Source: Lycium barbarum (taxonomy: Eukaryota; Streptophyta; Magnoliopsida; Solanales; Solanaceae). From it: a stretch of 64,000 bases of DNA. Position 1 is the stretch's first letter; each line of letters starts with the position of its first letter. A model generated the notes under the pieces. It did not search any database. It was not told the origin of the DNA and was given only the letters and a program-made list of their open reading frames with translations. The stretch lies in assembly GCF_019175385.1 (NCBI RefSeq), contig NC_083344.1, positions 5,928,965 to 5,992,964 on the forward strand, in the 5' to 3' direction. Positions 23,201-33,659 of this stretch are shown here, piece after piece. The translations under genes and the position numbers were made by a program.

Positions 23201-23677
23201 AATAAGAATAAGTCTAAATTGGCATCATTGGTCGCTCTTCGATTGTAACTCTTTTATATTCGGAAGAATCATAAAGAGGAAATACTGCTTAACTGTTGGG
23301 AAACATTAAGAAGTCTTTAAGAGACCAAGTGCATATTCATAGAACAACCATTAGAAGTATATCACTTTGAAACCTGAAGCATAATATCTAATCAAATTGG
23401 GGAACACAACCTTACTCTCTCTCTCACACATTAATTACATTTTAAGTCAAAGTATTAAATTATATTATTCAACAATCAATTCAAACTATCCGGAATAGGA
23501 TTAAAGCATTTAAAGACCGGTATCGCATACGATTAGTACTCTTTTCTCTCCATATTCCCTGTGGGATTCGACCCCAACCTTGTTGGGTTACTATATTTGA
23601 CAACGTCCGCTTTACGCCATTAATAGGTGTAATTTGAGCTTATCACCACCCCGCTTGACAGGATTCTTCGGAGGCAT
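20231..23677 (-). pseudogene. Athila ORF3 (putative plant transposon protein domain), split by a solo LTR
   Basis: Reads on the minus strand from a start at 23677, through 10-11 codons rich in Pro/Lys/Arg, then is cut by the 22109-23645 insertion and resumes at 22103. After removal of the insertion and one copy of its duplication the frame is continuous. Only two in-frame stops follow, at 20927-20929 (TAG) and 20534-20536 (TGA). Visible parts: basic N terminus (KKGRGRG), an Ala/Ser/Thr-rich linker, a globular domain at about 21000-21830 (RFLYEGCRKYYV, QPPGDYFPTMVQEFYA, AKFWWNFV) that resembles the family labelled putative plant transposon protein, a predicted coiled coil (20540-20700), and a C-terminal part with RKRKRP and an acidic DEDEEEDNEDED run. 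In Athila this position is the env-like ORF; I see no signal peptide or membrane segment, and the basic cluster suggests a nuclear role instead. Function unknown. Confidence 0.72.
22109..23645 (+). mobile_element. Solo LTR of a related Athila family, nested in ORF3
   Basis: 1537 bp, TGATGTGCCGTG ... GAGCTTATCA, flanked by CCACC at 22104-22108 and 23646-23650. Its two ends match the ends of the host element's LTRs (ACGCCATTAATAGGTGTAATTTGAG is shared near the 3' end, trimmed here), but the middle differs and it lies in the opposite orientation, so it is a separate insertion that later lost its interior by LTR-LTR recombination. It carries many GTTACGGTCCGTAAC-type palindromes (22270-22720). 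A TATA-like CTATAAATAC is at 22768-22777. Confidence 0.88.
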
Positions 23678-25099
23678 ACCTGAGAAAAGAACACCCTTCG
23701 CTGTTAAGACAACCATAGAAATATAACAGAATCAGACAAAAGTGCAAGACATGCGATAATGTTCAAGCTGCCAGCGGTCCGTCGATTTGCTACAAGAGTC
23801 GTCGAACAGATCGACGGAGCGTCGAAGTGGTCGTCAAAATGATCGACGAACCGTCGATCTCTTGCTAGCTACTGGAAATTTTGACTGAAAGACGGTTGGA
23901 AAGACGCCTCGTCGATCGATTCGACGGGCCGTCGAATCTAACGTCGATGTTGTTTTGGTTAAGAATTCTGAGAAGGCTCATTCGACGTTGAGTAGAACGG
24001 TTCGTCGATTGAATTGACGACCGTCGAACTGGGCGTCGAATGCTTTCGCATGCTAAAAGTACAGATTCCATACACTTCTTTGGCCGAGGTGCAAATCGTC
24101 ACGTATTTTGGGGTTACTCAGACTTCACCCCATGTGGGCTTGGGTTAGACTAGGGAAAATACTTGGCGGGCAAAACAACTTCTATGGTCGTAATACCCTC
24201 CAAGCCCTCGTGACACACAATGCCTTACTTTGGCATTTCATCGAACAGGTGGTAGGCAAAACAACAAGAATCTCATGAATGAGGTATGTTTGTTGTAATG
24301 CCCTCCGACTCGGCTAAAGATCAATGACCCAACAATCACAAACAAACCAACAAACCACCCCCAGCAAAAACAAATATGAGCATCCCAGGCGAAATAATAA
24401 AATAATGCAAAAACAATCAAGACAAGCAAAAAAAATCAAAACAAGCCATGGAATGCAAAAACAATCAACACAAGGGAGCACACAATCAACTAATTCACAT
24501 ACCTTAAAATGGAAAGAATATGATTTCAACCCTTAAGGAAGGAAAAACACCCGAAGAATCACACACACAGAGGTACAAAGTAGGAGGACAGGAGGGGGAA
24601 GTGGCGGTTGTGGGGTGGTGAAGGAAGGGGGAAGTGGGTGGGGTAACGGTTATGGAAAGGGGGAAAGGTGGAGAGAGAAAGAGAGAGAGAGACGTTATAA
24701 AAAAATGAGACTCAGTGCAAAGGACGTGGGTTATAAACCCACGTTTTTTGAACCGTTGCAGTAAAAGGACGGAGCGTCGATTGATTCGACGCTCCGTCGA
24801 GTGAACACCCCCCTCCGTCAAGTTCTTTTTTTTATATATGAAAAAGAGAGAAGAACGCCCGTCGATCTGACCGTCAATCAGTTTGACGGAGCGTCAAACC
24901 TGTCGTCGATTTGCCATTATTTCCAGTGACCAATATTTCATGCGATCCACTCGACGGTGCATTCGACGTCTCGTCGATCAGATCGACGTTTCGTCTAATG
25001 TGTAGTGTAACTGCTTTCCTGGCAATTTCTGGGTTCAACACTTAGGTTCCTCAACACATCAACAAACATTAAAACAACACAACAACAAAAATCAACGGA
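23678..25099 (-). promoter_or_regulatory. Spacer between integrase and ORF3 with palindrome arrays
   Basis: No coding domain. Two clusters (23765-24050 and 24765-24990) hold repeated short inverted repeats built on TCGACGGnCCGTCGA and variants, the same units as in this element's LTRs. A GA/C-rich tract lies at 24580-24690. In Athila the downstream ORF must be expressed from a separate or spliced RNA, so this spacer could hold its control signals; that is inference. Confidence 0.5.
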
Positions 25100-26387
25100 A
25101 TGAAAAAAAAATATTTCGAAGATGCACATGGGTTGCCTCCCAAGAAGCCCACAATTTAACGTCGCGGCACGGCGTAATACCACTTTTGATGCTAAGGTCC
25201 GGTGCCATGTTTTAACCGGTGGGCATCAACAATCTTGTCTCCATCAACCATCCAATGGTAGTGCTTTCTTTACCTGATGGCCATTCACCCTGGAAGTACG
25301 CGTCCTATCGTCGGACTATAACTCCATTGACCCATTGGGTGACACACTCACCAAAGTAAAAGGGCCGGACCACTTGGATTTCAACTTGCCCGGAAAGAGC
25401 TTCAACCTTGAATTGAACAGAAACACCGAATCATGCGGTTGAAAATCTCACTTCAGAAGTTTGACATCATGATAGTGCTTCATCCTTTCTTTGTACAAAC
25501 TCGCACTCTCATAGGCATGATACCGAAACTCATCCATTTCATTCATTAGAAACAACCGCAACTTGGTTGCTTCGTCCCAATTCATGTTCAATTTTTTTAA
25601 TGCCCACAAAGCTTTGTGTTCAAGTTCAACAGGTAGATGACAAGCTTTACCGAACAACAACCGATACGGAAAAGTACCAATGGGTGTCTTGAATGCTGTT
25701 CTATAACCCCAAAGAGAATCATCAAGCTTAGATGACCAATCAGTTCTGTTTGCATTAACCGTCTTGGCTAAGATGCTCTTTATCTCCCGATTTGAGACTT
25801 CGACTTGTCCACTAGTTTGGGGGTGGTAGGGAGTGGGCACCCTGTGCTGCACTCCATATTTCTCCAAGAGATTAGCGAATTGTTTGTTGCAAAAGTGAGT
25901 GCCACCATTACTAATGATTGCCCTTGGAGTGCCAAACCTTGTGAATATGTTTCTTTTGAGAAATTTGGTGACACTCTTGCCATTATTGTTAGGCAATGCT
26001 ACAGCTTCAACCCACTTGGACACATAGTCAACCACAACAAGGATGTATCGCATACCACGAGAACTCACAAATGAGCCCATAAAGTCGATGCCCCACACAT
26101 CAAATAGCTCAACCTCCATGACAAAATTCATTGGCTTTTCGTGCTTCCTCCCAATTGACCCTTGGCGTTGACATTGGTCACAAGATTTCACCGTTAAATT
26201 TGCATCATGATAAAGGGTGGGCTAATAATAGCCACATTCAAGCACTTTAGCTGCAGTGCGGTTCCCACTATGATGACCCTCCCACGCGAGAGTCGTGGCA
26301 AGCTTTCAGGATTTCCATGGCCTCGGATTCGGTCACACATCGCCGAATGATGTTGTCGGCACAAGTGCGGAATAAATAGGGCTCATC
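25100..26387 (-). pseudogene. Athila integrase, broken
   Basis: Core domain on the minus strand at 25448-26191: zinc-binding end [12 protein letters not shown], first Asp in WGIDFMG, second position reads ISNGGTHF where ISDGG is usual (codon AAT for GAT, so the catalytic Asp is Asn), and the Glu in [12 protein letters not shown]. The fold continues to [28 protein letters not shown], typical of Athila. A stop at 25448-25450 ends the long frame; the C-terminal part (LFPGKLKSKWSGPF and GLLGRQPM near 25140) follows in other frames. The enzyme would insert element cDNA into the genome; with the Asp-to-Asn change it should be inactive. Confidence 0.85.
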
Positions 26388-28333
26388 CTAATAGTATTGA
26401 TGAATATCTCTCAAGAATTTCTTCTTTTGATAAGCCTTGATGTCGTCGGGGATAAGGCCCGTCACCAAGAAGTTGGCGATATCAGCATACCAAGGGGAAA
26501 CATCACAAGATACAGCCAAGAGCCTCTCATCGGGGAAAACATCATTTAACTCAAGATTTCCATTCGGTCTCCCATCTTCCTCAAGTCTAGATAGATGATC
26601 CGCAACTTGGTTTTCACAACCTTTTCGATCTTTGACCTCAAAGTCAAACTCTTGCAACAACAATACCCAACGAATCAACCGCGGCTTTGCATCTTTCTTT
26701 GTCATCAAATATCTCAAGGCCGCATGATCCGTATGAACAACCACTTTGGATCCAAGTATATAGGCTAGGAACTTCTCAAACGCGTGGACAATGGCTAGAA
26801 GCTCTTGCTCGGTGACGGTATAATTCATTTGAGCTCCATTGAGGGTCTTGCTAGCATAATAAATTGGGTGCATGATTTTGTTGTGCCTTTGCCCAAGCAC
26901 CGCACCAATAGCAAATCCTCTTGCATCACACATGAGCTCAAATGGCATTGACCAATCCGGAGATACAATAATTGGAGTAGAGGTGAGCATTTCCTTCAAC
27001 TCATTAAATGCCTTAACGCACTTCTCATCAAATGAAAACTTAGCTTCTTTTTCAAGAAGCTTACACATCGGGTTGGCGATCTTGGAAAAATCTTTGATGA
27101 ACCACTGATAGAAACCGGCATGTCCCAAGAAGCTACGAACCCCTTTGACAGAGATTGGTGGAGGGAGCTTGGCTATAACATCAACTTTTGCTCGATCTAC
27201 CTCAATACCCTTTTCGAAAATCCTATGGCCAAGGACAATCCCTTCCTTCACCATGAAATGACATTTCTCCCAATTAAGTACAAGGTTGGTTTCTTCACAC
27301 CGCTTCAATACCTTACCAAGATTGGCAAGACATTTGTCAAAAGAGTCACTAACAATCGAAAAGTCATCCATGAAGACTTCCAAGAAATCTTCCACCATAT
27401 CCGAGAAAATAGACATCATACACCGTTGGAAAGTAGCCGGAGCATTGCACAAGCCAAAAGGCATGCGGCTGAAAGCAAAAGTGCCATAAGGACAAGTGAA
27501 AGTGGTTTTCTCCTGGTCCTCTAATGCAATGTTAATTTGGTTGTACCCCGAGTAGCCATCCAAAAAGCAATAATAAGCTCTTCCGGCTAGCCGATCAAGC
27601 ATTTGATCAATAAAAGGCATAGGGAAATGGTCTTTACAAGTCGCGGTGTTTAGCTTTCGATAGTCCATACACACTCTCCATCCTGTGACTGTCATTGTAG
27701 GAATCAACTCATTCTTGGATTTAGGGACAACAGTGATGCCCCCCTTCTTTGGCACACATTGCACCGGACTAACCCATGGACTATTTACAATTGGGTATAC
27801 AACACCCGCATCCAACCATTTGATTATCTCTTTCTTGACCACTTCTTGCATAGGAGGGTTTAGCCTTCTTTGATGCTCTACACTTGATGAACTATCCTCT
27901 TCAAGTTCGATTCTATGCTCACAAATACCGGAGGGAATTCCACTAATATCCGCAATAGTCCACCCAATCGATCTTCGATAAGCTCGCAACACTTCAAGCA
28001 CCTTTTGAGTTTGTTCCTCATTTAACAAAGATGAGAGAATAATCGGTAAAGTATTATCTGGGCCAAGAAAAGCATACTTCAAATGAGAGGGAAGTAGCTT
28101 GAGCTCAAGTTTTGGAGGCTCAATAATTGAAGGCTTAGTCGGAGGAGTGGTTCTTTTATCAAGATCAAGAGATAATTTCTTCGGCTCATAAGAGTATGAA
28201 CCCGGCCAATGAGAGAATTAACTGTTTCAATATACCCTTTTATGTCATCCACCTCGAAGTTCACCAAAATAGCCGAAAGTGTTTCGTCAAAGTGCTCCTC
28301 CTCTAACTTATGATCCACCGCTTCGTCTACCAC
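26388..28333 (-). pseudogene. Athila reverse transcriptase and RNase H
   Basis: A 564-codon open stretch (26388-28082) covers RT and RNase H and is the best-preserved part of the element. RT landmarks: [42 protein letters not shown] and the catalytic FMDDFSIV with both Asp residues. Connection domain [17 protein letters not shown]. RNase [35 protein letters not shown] and ADHLSRLE, so its acidic residues are present. The N-terminal piece (28079-28333, DDIKGYIETV...) lies in another frame, separated by a frameshift near 28085, and the downstream integrase is again shifted. RT and RNase H would turn element RNA into DNA in the particle. Confidence 0.9.
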
Positions 28334-28444
28334 ATCGAAAGAATCAATGACCGAAATGCTCTCATAAGTACTAGGAAATTTTAACCCCTTGCTAGCTTGG
28401 AAAGTTACCTCTTCATCATTGACCCAGAATTTTATTTCATTCTT

Positions 28445-30690
28445 TTATGAGTCCATTAGAGCTCTCTCGGTGGCAAGAGATGACCTTCCCAAGATAATTG
28501 GGACTTCTTTGTCAACTGCACAATCAAGGATAACAAAATCTGCCGGTAATAAGAATTCCCTCACTTTAACAAGGATGCCATCAACAACCCCTACCGGTCT
28601 TTTGATAGTTCTATCGGCCATTTGGAGACGCATGCTCGTTGGTCTAGGTGTTCCCAAACCGACTTTCATATATATGGCTAGTGGCATCAAATTAATACTA
28701 GCCTCATTGTCACATAAAGCACGAGCAAATCATGATGACCGATGGTGCAAGGGATAGTGAAAGCCCCGGGATCTCCCTTCTTCTCAACATTTGATGATGA
28801 AATAATAGCGCTCACATGGTGGGTGACTCCCACCGTATCATGCTTGATTGGTCTTTTCTTCGTCAACAAATCTTTCAAGTATTTAGCAAATCCTGGCATT
28901 TCTTGGAATGCATCAAGAAATGGGATATTCATTGAGAACCCTTTCAATTGGTCGTAGAAGCGTTGACACTTGGAATCCTCTGTTCTTTTCATCAATATTT
29001 GTGGGAACGGGGGAGGAGATTTATTTGTTTGAGTCAAGGGTTTAATTGCCCCCCTGACCTTGCTCTTTTGGGTGCTACCACCGGTAGCTTTTTTGACACT
29101 TGGCTCCTCGTCACCCTTTAGAACACTAGGGTGTGCTTCCTTCTCTTTCTCAACAATAATAGGCACTTCAATTGGTGCCTCTATTTCTTCTTTAACTTCT
29201 TCCTCAATAACCTCATCAACAATCGGCTCGACAATGATAGGTTCAACCACTCTCTGATTTACCGCATTAAGGATCTTTCCGCTTCTAGTAGAAATAGCTT
29301 TGCACGAGGCAATGTGATCACCTCCACTACCCCTTGGGTTCAAAATTGTGTCGCTAGGAAGGCCCCCTCTTTGTGGTGGATGTTGCCCACGAGAAATATC
29401 TCACATTTGTGACTCAAGTTTATGAATCGAAGCGGTGTGAGAGCCTACCACTTCGGTCAAATTTTCCATCTTCTTGTCCCTCTTATGCTGGTTGTCCAAT
29501 ATCTTTTCAAGCATAGATTCCATTCGAGAGGTCCCTTAATCATTGGAAGGACCTTCTCGCCAATTTTGAGAGTTAGAAGTACGGCCCTTTGGTGGAACAT
29601 AGGCATTGGAGTTCCGATTACCATAATTGTTGTTGTTGTAATCCCTCATGTCCGAACCACCATGTTCATTTCGGCCATATTGATTGCTTTGTTGTTGGGG
29701 TCTCCATTGCTTTTGATAACCCCCTTGAGAGTGATCAATATAATTAGCATCCTCACATTGTGGTTGCCCCTGTAGATAAGCTTCCTCCAAGACTTGGTAC
29801 ATTCCGGGAGCATGAGATGGCATCTCTTCGACAACATTCACAATTTTAGCTTCTTTCTCCGTAAGCCTCTTTGACAACAAATCCACTGTGGTTTGCAATT
29901 GAGCAAAAGCATGATCTCGCTCATGATTTTCTTTGGCCACCGCGGCAGCAGAGGGACTACCATATGACAGGATTTCACTATCACTTGAGTGCCAAGCTTG
30001 GTTGTGCGTGGTGAGCTTATCGAGCAACCTGGAAATGCTGACAAATGATTTGTCCACGAAGCATCCCCCAGCTGCAGTATTGACAGCAATTTGATTCATT
30101 GTATCTAACCCCTTGTAGAACTTCTCGGTGAGAATAGCATCCGGAAACTCATGAGTTGGAGATTGAGCTAGATAGTATTTGAAACGCTCCCATACCGAAT
30201 ATAATTGTTCCCCCGGAAGTTGTTTGAACTCAAAGATCTTATCCTGAAGCTCAGCCTTTTTGCTTGGTGGGAACCACTTCTTCAAAAATGTATGGGCTAA
30301 CTCGCTCTAGGTATGAATAGAATTGATGGGGAGATTTTCATACCATTCCCTTGCTTGGCCAGCCAAGGAATATTCAAAGACCCGTAACCGAAGTGCATCA
30401 GCAGAAACAACACCTTGGGATTATTGAGCACACACATGCAAAAAGTTCTTCAAATGCCAGAGTGGACAATCCTCCGAAGAATTTCGGAAATAACCTTCAA
30501 GTTTTAGCAGCTGATAGATAGAACTATCAATTTTGAAAGTAGTATTTCCAGTTCTAGGAGGAACCACAGCAGAAGCATAACCAGCTTCACTGATGAATTT
30601 TGCAAATATATTCTCATCCTCTTCTGGTGCAGGTGAGTTCACTTGGAGTCCACCTTGGTTTCCTGGATTCCGATTCTGTCTTCCTGCCAT
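28445..30690 (-). pseudogene. Athila gag and aspartic protease, broken by in-frame stops
   Basis: Gag starts at 30690 (MAGRQNRNPG). Stops at 30419-30421, 30307-30309, 29536-29538 and 29401-29403 are all in one frame, so the gene is open apart from nonsense changes. Gag domain: FEYSLAGQAREWYENLP (about 30330-30380) and FLKKWFPPSKKAELQ...FKQLPGEQLYSVWERFKYYL. A Gln/Asn/Gly-rich stretch (29600-29740) and a Glu/Val-rich stretch (29130-29260) follow. A frameshift near 28725 precedes the protease, whose catalytic site reads [11 protein letters not shown] where CDTGAS or CDLGAS is usual, so the D-T/S-G triad is lost. ILGR near the end (28480) is kept. Confidence 0.82.
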
Positions 30691-30785
30691 GTTCACCTGG
30701 TTCACCACAATAGCAAACAAGGTGTGATGGAATAGAAAAAGTTTTAAAGAAGAGTACCCAACAATCAGTAATTTCTAAACTGTAT

Positions 30786-30803
30786 TCCCCGACAACGGCG
30801 CCA
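30786..30803 (-). promoter_or_regulatory. Primer binding site (tRNA-Asp type) of the Athila element
   Basis: On the minus strand TGGCGCCGTTGTCGGGGA, five bases inside the 5' LTR end. This is the PBS sequence known from Athila elements (complementary to tRNA-Asp), here with one change (GTTGTC for GTTGCC). Confidence 0.78.
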
Positions 30804-30808
30804 AAATT

Positions 30809-31413
30809 TGATTCGCTCAAATTACACCTATTAATGGCGTAAAGCGGACGTTGTCAAATATAGTAACCCAAACAAGGTTGGGGTCGAATCCCACAGGAAA
30901 TATGGAGAGAAAAAGGTACTAATTGTATGCGATACTAGTCTTTAAAGGCTTTAATCCTATTCCGAATATTTTGAAAAGAGATTTGGTTTGTGTTCTCTAC
31001 TTTGAAGTGTTTGGAACTTGTTTGGATTTGGAGAACCAAAGTTGTGTCCCCGCGATGATTAGATGTTATGCTATGGGTGTCAATATGATATATTTCTAAT
31101 GGGTCGGGGTCATGTATGCACTTAATCTCTAATGCACTTTCTAATATTGTCCAATAGTTAGAGAGTATTTCTTTTCATGATTTTTCCAAATGCAGAAAAG
31201 TTGTAAATAAGATTGATTAAATATGCCAAGTAAAACTCATCTTATCCCTAAGCGAGTTCATTAAACGAGGGTTAGCGCCCCGAGTCCTTGTTATATTATT
31301 TCAAATCACACCCTAGTTCATCTTTCCAAATAAACGAGGGTTTGTGCATGAACAAGTGTTTGCAACCACTAATGAACAATGAATATGAAAAATAATAAAA
31401 CACATCACAGCCC

Positions 31414-31496
<83 letters not shown>

Positions 31497-32241
31497 AGAC
31501 ACCCATTACATAGCACCCATCATTTGGGTCCACAACTTTGATTAAAGAAACTACTTACCCATTGTGGTCTCAAAAGTAGTAAGCAATAAATGAGACATAA
31601 AGCTTACAAAGTATAATAAAGATGATGGAAAATGGAATCTTGTTGTCTTCACTAAGCTCCAAAAGGACAGTATTCAATGCTCACCCACCAATGGAACTTT
31701 GTTCACGTGGTTACCATATGACTGCTAAAAGAAAACCTAAAATGTTCTTTAAATAGGCTCCAAAAACGCACAACAGCAACTGACAAAATTGCCCCTGATA
31801 GCAAGATCGACAGACCGTCGATCGTTCGACGATCCGTCAATTTCTCCGTCCTTTGTACCTTCAGCAATGTATTCTATTCGACGGTCCGTCGAGTATTCTG
31901 TCTTTCTCTCTTCTTGTTGAGAGATCCTGCTTGACGATACAAACGACGAAGCGTCGATCAGTTCGACGCTTCGTCGATGCCTCCGTCCTTTGTCGTCTTC
32001 AAATTTGTCATCACTGGAAAATCGATCTTATCGACGCTTCAAAGGACGGTTCGTCGGCTGATCGACGGAACGTCGATTCTTCATTTCTGGCCAATTTTTT
32101 CTTTGTTCTTTGCTTTTTGCTTTTGGGCCATTGTTTTCCTAAAACACAACAAAACATATTAACAAGAACCAGACTTACTTGAAAACAACCAAAATTCATA
32201 GTAAAAAGGCGTCGAATGTGCCACAAATCCGCGGCACATTA
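30809..32241 (-). repeat. 5' LTR of the Athila element
   Basis: 1433 bp. Ends with CA at 30809-30810 on the minus strand; its outer end reads TAATGTGCC where the other LTR has TGATGTGCC. It contains a perfect (AT)n microsatellite of about 75 bp at 31417-31491 and an extra palindrome-rich block at about 31890-32200 absent from the 3' LTR. Confidence 0.9.
31417..31491. repeat. (AT)n microsatellite inside the LTR
   Basis: About 37 AT units, expanded from the 6-7 units at the matching place of the other LTR (18140-18150). A site prone to slippage in replication and in assembly. Confidence 0.9.
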
Positions 32242-32260
32242 GTTACTATTATAATACTAA

Positions 32261-33590
32261 GGGAAAATACATAACCCCCCAACGTATACTCGGATTAATT
32301 ATGACGCACGCAACCTTTGCGGGCGACCTATTTCCCTCCCTGGCCTTATTTTTTCTATATTTTTGTACCTTTTTTGGCTGACGCAGGAAACAAAATTAAT
32401 AGCGAGTGAAAGCAGTAAAAATAGTTTTTATATTTTAATAAAAATTAATTTTTAAAAATTTATTAATATTTTATTCTCTCACTCACCCCCACCCTCCCTT
32501 TCTTCCACATTTCAATTATTAAAGGTACTAATTGCAATTTATTTTTCTCTTTATTCTTCTTTCTCCTTTTTCTCTTTCTTCTTCTTTCTTCTCAACCACC
32601 CCCACCCCCACCGCCACTGCCGCCACACTGCCTCCACCACCACTACCACAACGACGCCACCAACGCTGCCATGATTGAACATAGCCTAGAAAGGAAGAAA
32701 TTGCATAGTTTGTCCTTCAAATGGCAATTTCTTCAAATGAGTGTCAATGGCAATTTCTTCAAATGGGTGGGGCAAGAGGAGCGGGTTTGGTGGGGGGGGG
32801 GGGGGGGGGCAGCAGCAACAACAGCAGAAAACACTGGTCTGACCCATTAAAACATAATGCCATTTCGGTGGAGGAGATATCTTTGTGTTTGATTTGCCTT
32901 CAAATGAATGTGTGTGTTAATGGAGGAAGAAAATGGGTTGAATGTGTGTGTGTTAATGGAGGAAGAAAATGGGTTGAATATGTGTTGCTAATGGAAGAAG
33001 AAAATGGATTGAATGTGTGTGTGTGTGTGTGTTAATAGAGGAAGAAAATGGGTTGAATGCGTGTTGTTAATGGAGGAAGGAAATGGGTTGAATGTGTATG
33101 TGTGTTAATGGAGAAAGAAAATGGGTTGAATGTGTGTGCGTTAATGGAGGAAGAAAATGGGTTGAATGCGTGTGTGTGTTAATGGAGGAAGAAAATGGGT
33201 TGATAGATTTCTTGAAATGAAGAAGAAGAAGAAGGGTTTAGTGATGAAGAAGACAAAATTAATGGTTTAATGGTTAATTAGAGGTTAATTAGTGTAAATA
33301 TAATTAATAAAACAAAAAATCAAATGAAAAAAAGAAAGGAAAAGTGGCAGTGATGTGGCAATGACGTGGCAGTAATGTGGCACTGACGTGGCACCAATGT
33401 GGCGGAGAGTGTGGAACTGGGCATCAATTTTTTTTTGCCACGTCAGTCAAAAAGGGGTACAAAAATACAGAAAAAATAAGGCCGGGGGGGGGGGGGGGGT
33501 AATAGGTCGTCCGCAAAGGTTGGGTGCGTCATAATTAATCCGAGTATACGTTTGGGGGGGGGGGGGGAGGGAGGGTTTATGTATTTTCCC
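32261..33590. mobile_element. Non-autonomous Mutator-like element (MULE MITE) with 9-bp TSD
   Basis: Long terminal inverted repeats of about 110 bp start GGGAAAATACATAA and include AACGTATACTCGGATTAAT and GACGCAC...AACCTTTGCGG on both sides. The flanks TAATACTAA at 32252-32260 and 33591-33599 are a perfect 9-bp target duplication, the hallmark of Mutator. The interior is low-complexity: C/T-rich left part, a CCACC-rich block, and a minisatellite (unit about 35 bp, GTTAATGGAGGAAGAAAATGG) at 32915-33205. G homopolymers at 32796-32812, 33484-33499 and 33554-33567. No transposase. Confidence 0.85.
32915..33205 (+). repeat. Minisatellite inside the MULE
   Basis: About eight imperfect copies of a 33-40 bp unit GTTAATGGAGGAAGAAAATGG + GTTGAATG(TG)n; the TG tail varies between copies. 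It sits wholly within the MULE. Confidence 0.8.
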
Positions 33591-33659
33591 TAATACTAAT
33601 ATATATGAATTATGTAACTATATACTTCGGAGCAGGGAGTTCTTGGTGCTCGTCCTCCA

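Larger units (their letters stand above)
17532..32241 (-). mobile_element. Athila-type Ty3 LTR retrotransposon, 14.7 kb, with nested solo LTR
   Basis: Oriented on the minus strand. Both LTRs are present (5' LTR 30809-32241, 3' LTR 17532-18634), flanked by the identical 5-bp duplication GTTAC (17527-17531 and 32242-32246). In order on the minus strand: PBS, gag, protease, RT-RNase H, integrase, a 1.4 kb non-coding spacer with palindromes, a third ORF, a long 3' non-coding region and a polypurine tract. PBS sequence, layout and the integrase tail GLLGRQPM point to the Athila lineage. Coding frames carry many stops and frameshifts. A solo LTR from a relative interrupts ORF3 (22109-23645). Confidence 0.9.

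Noticed and set aside
17532..23645. The three LTR-like blocks as one large inverted duplication
   Set aside because: Clear TG...CA ends and separate 5-bp TSDs (GTTAC and CCACC) show two independent insertions of related families.
31296..31502. Ile-Tyr repeat protein
   Set aside because: Translation of the (AT)n microsatellite in the LTR.
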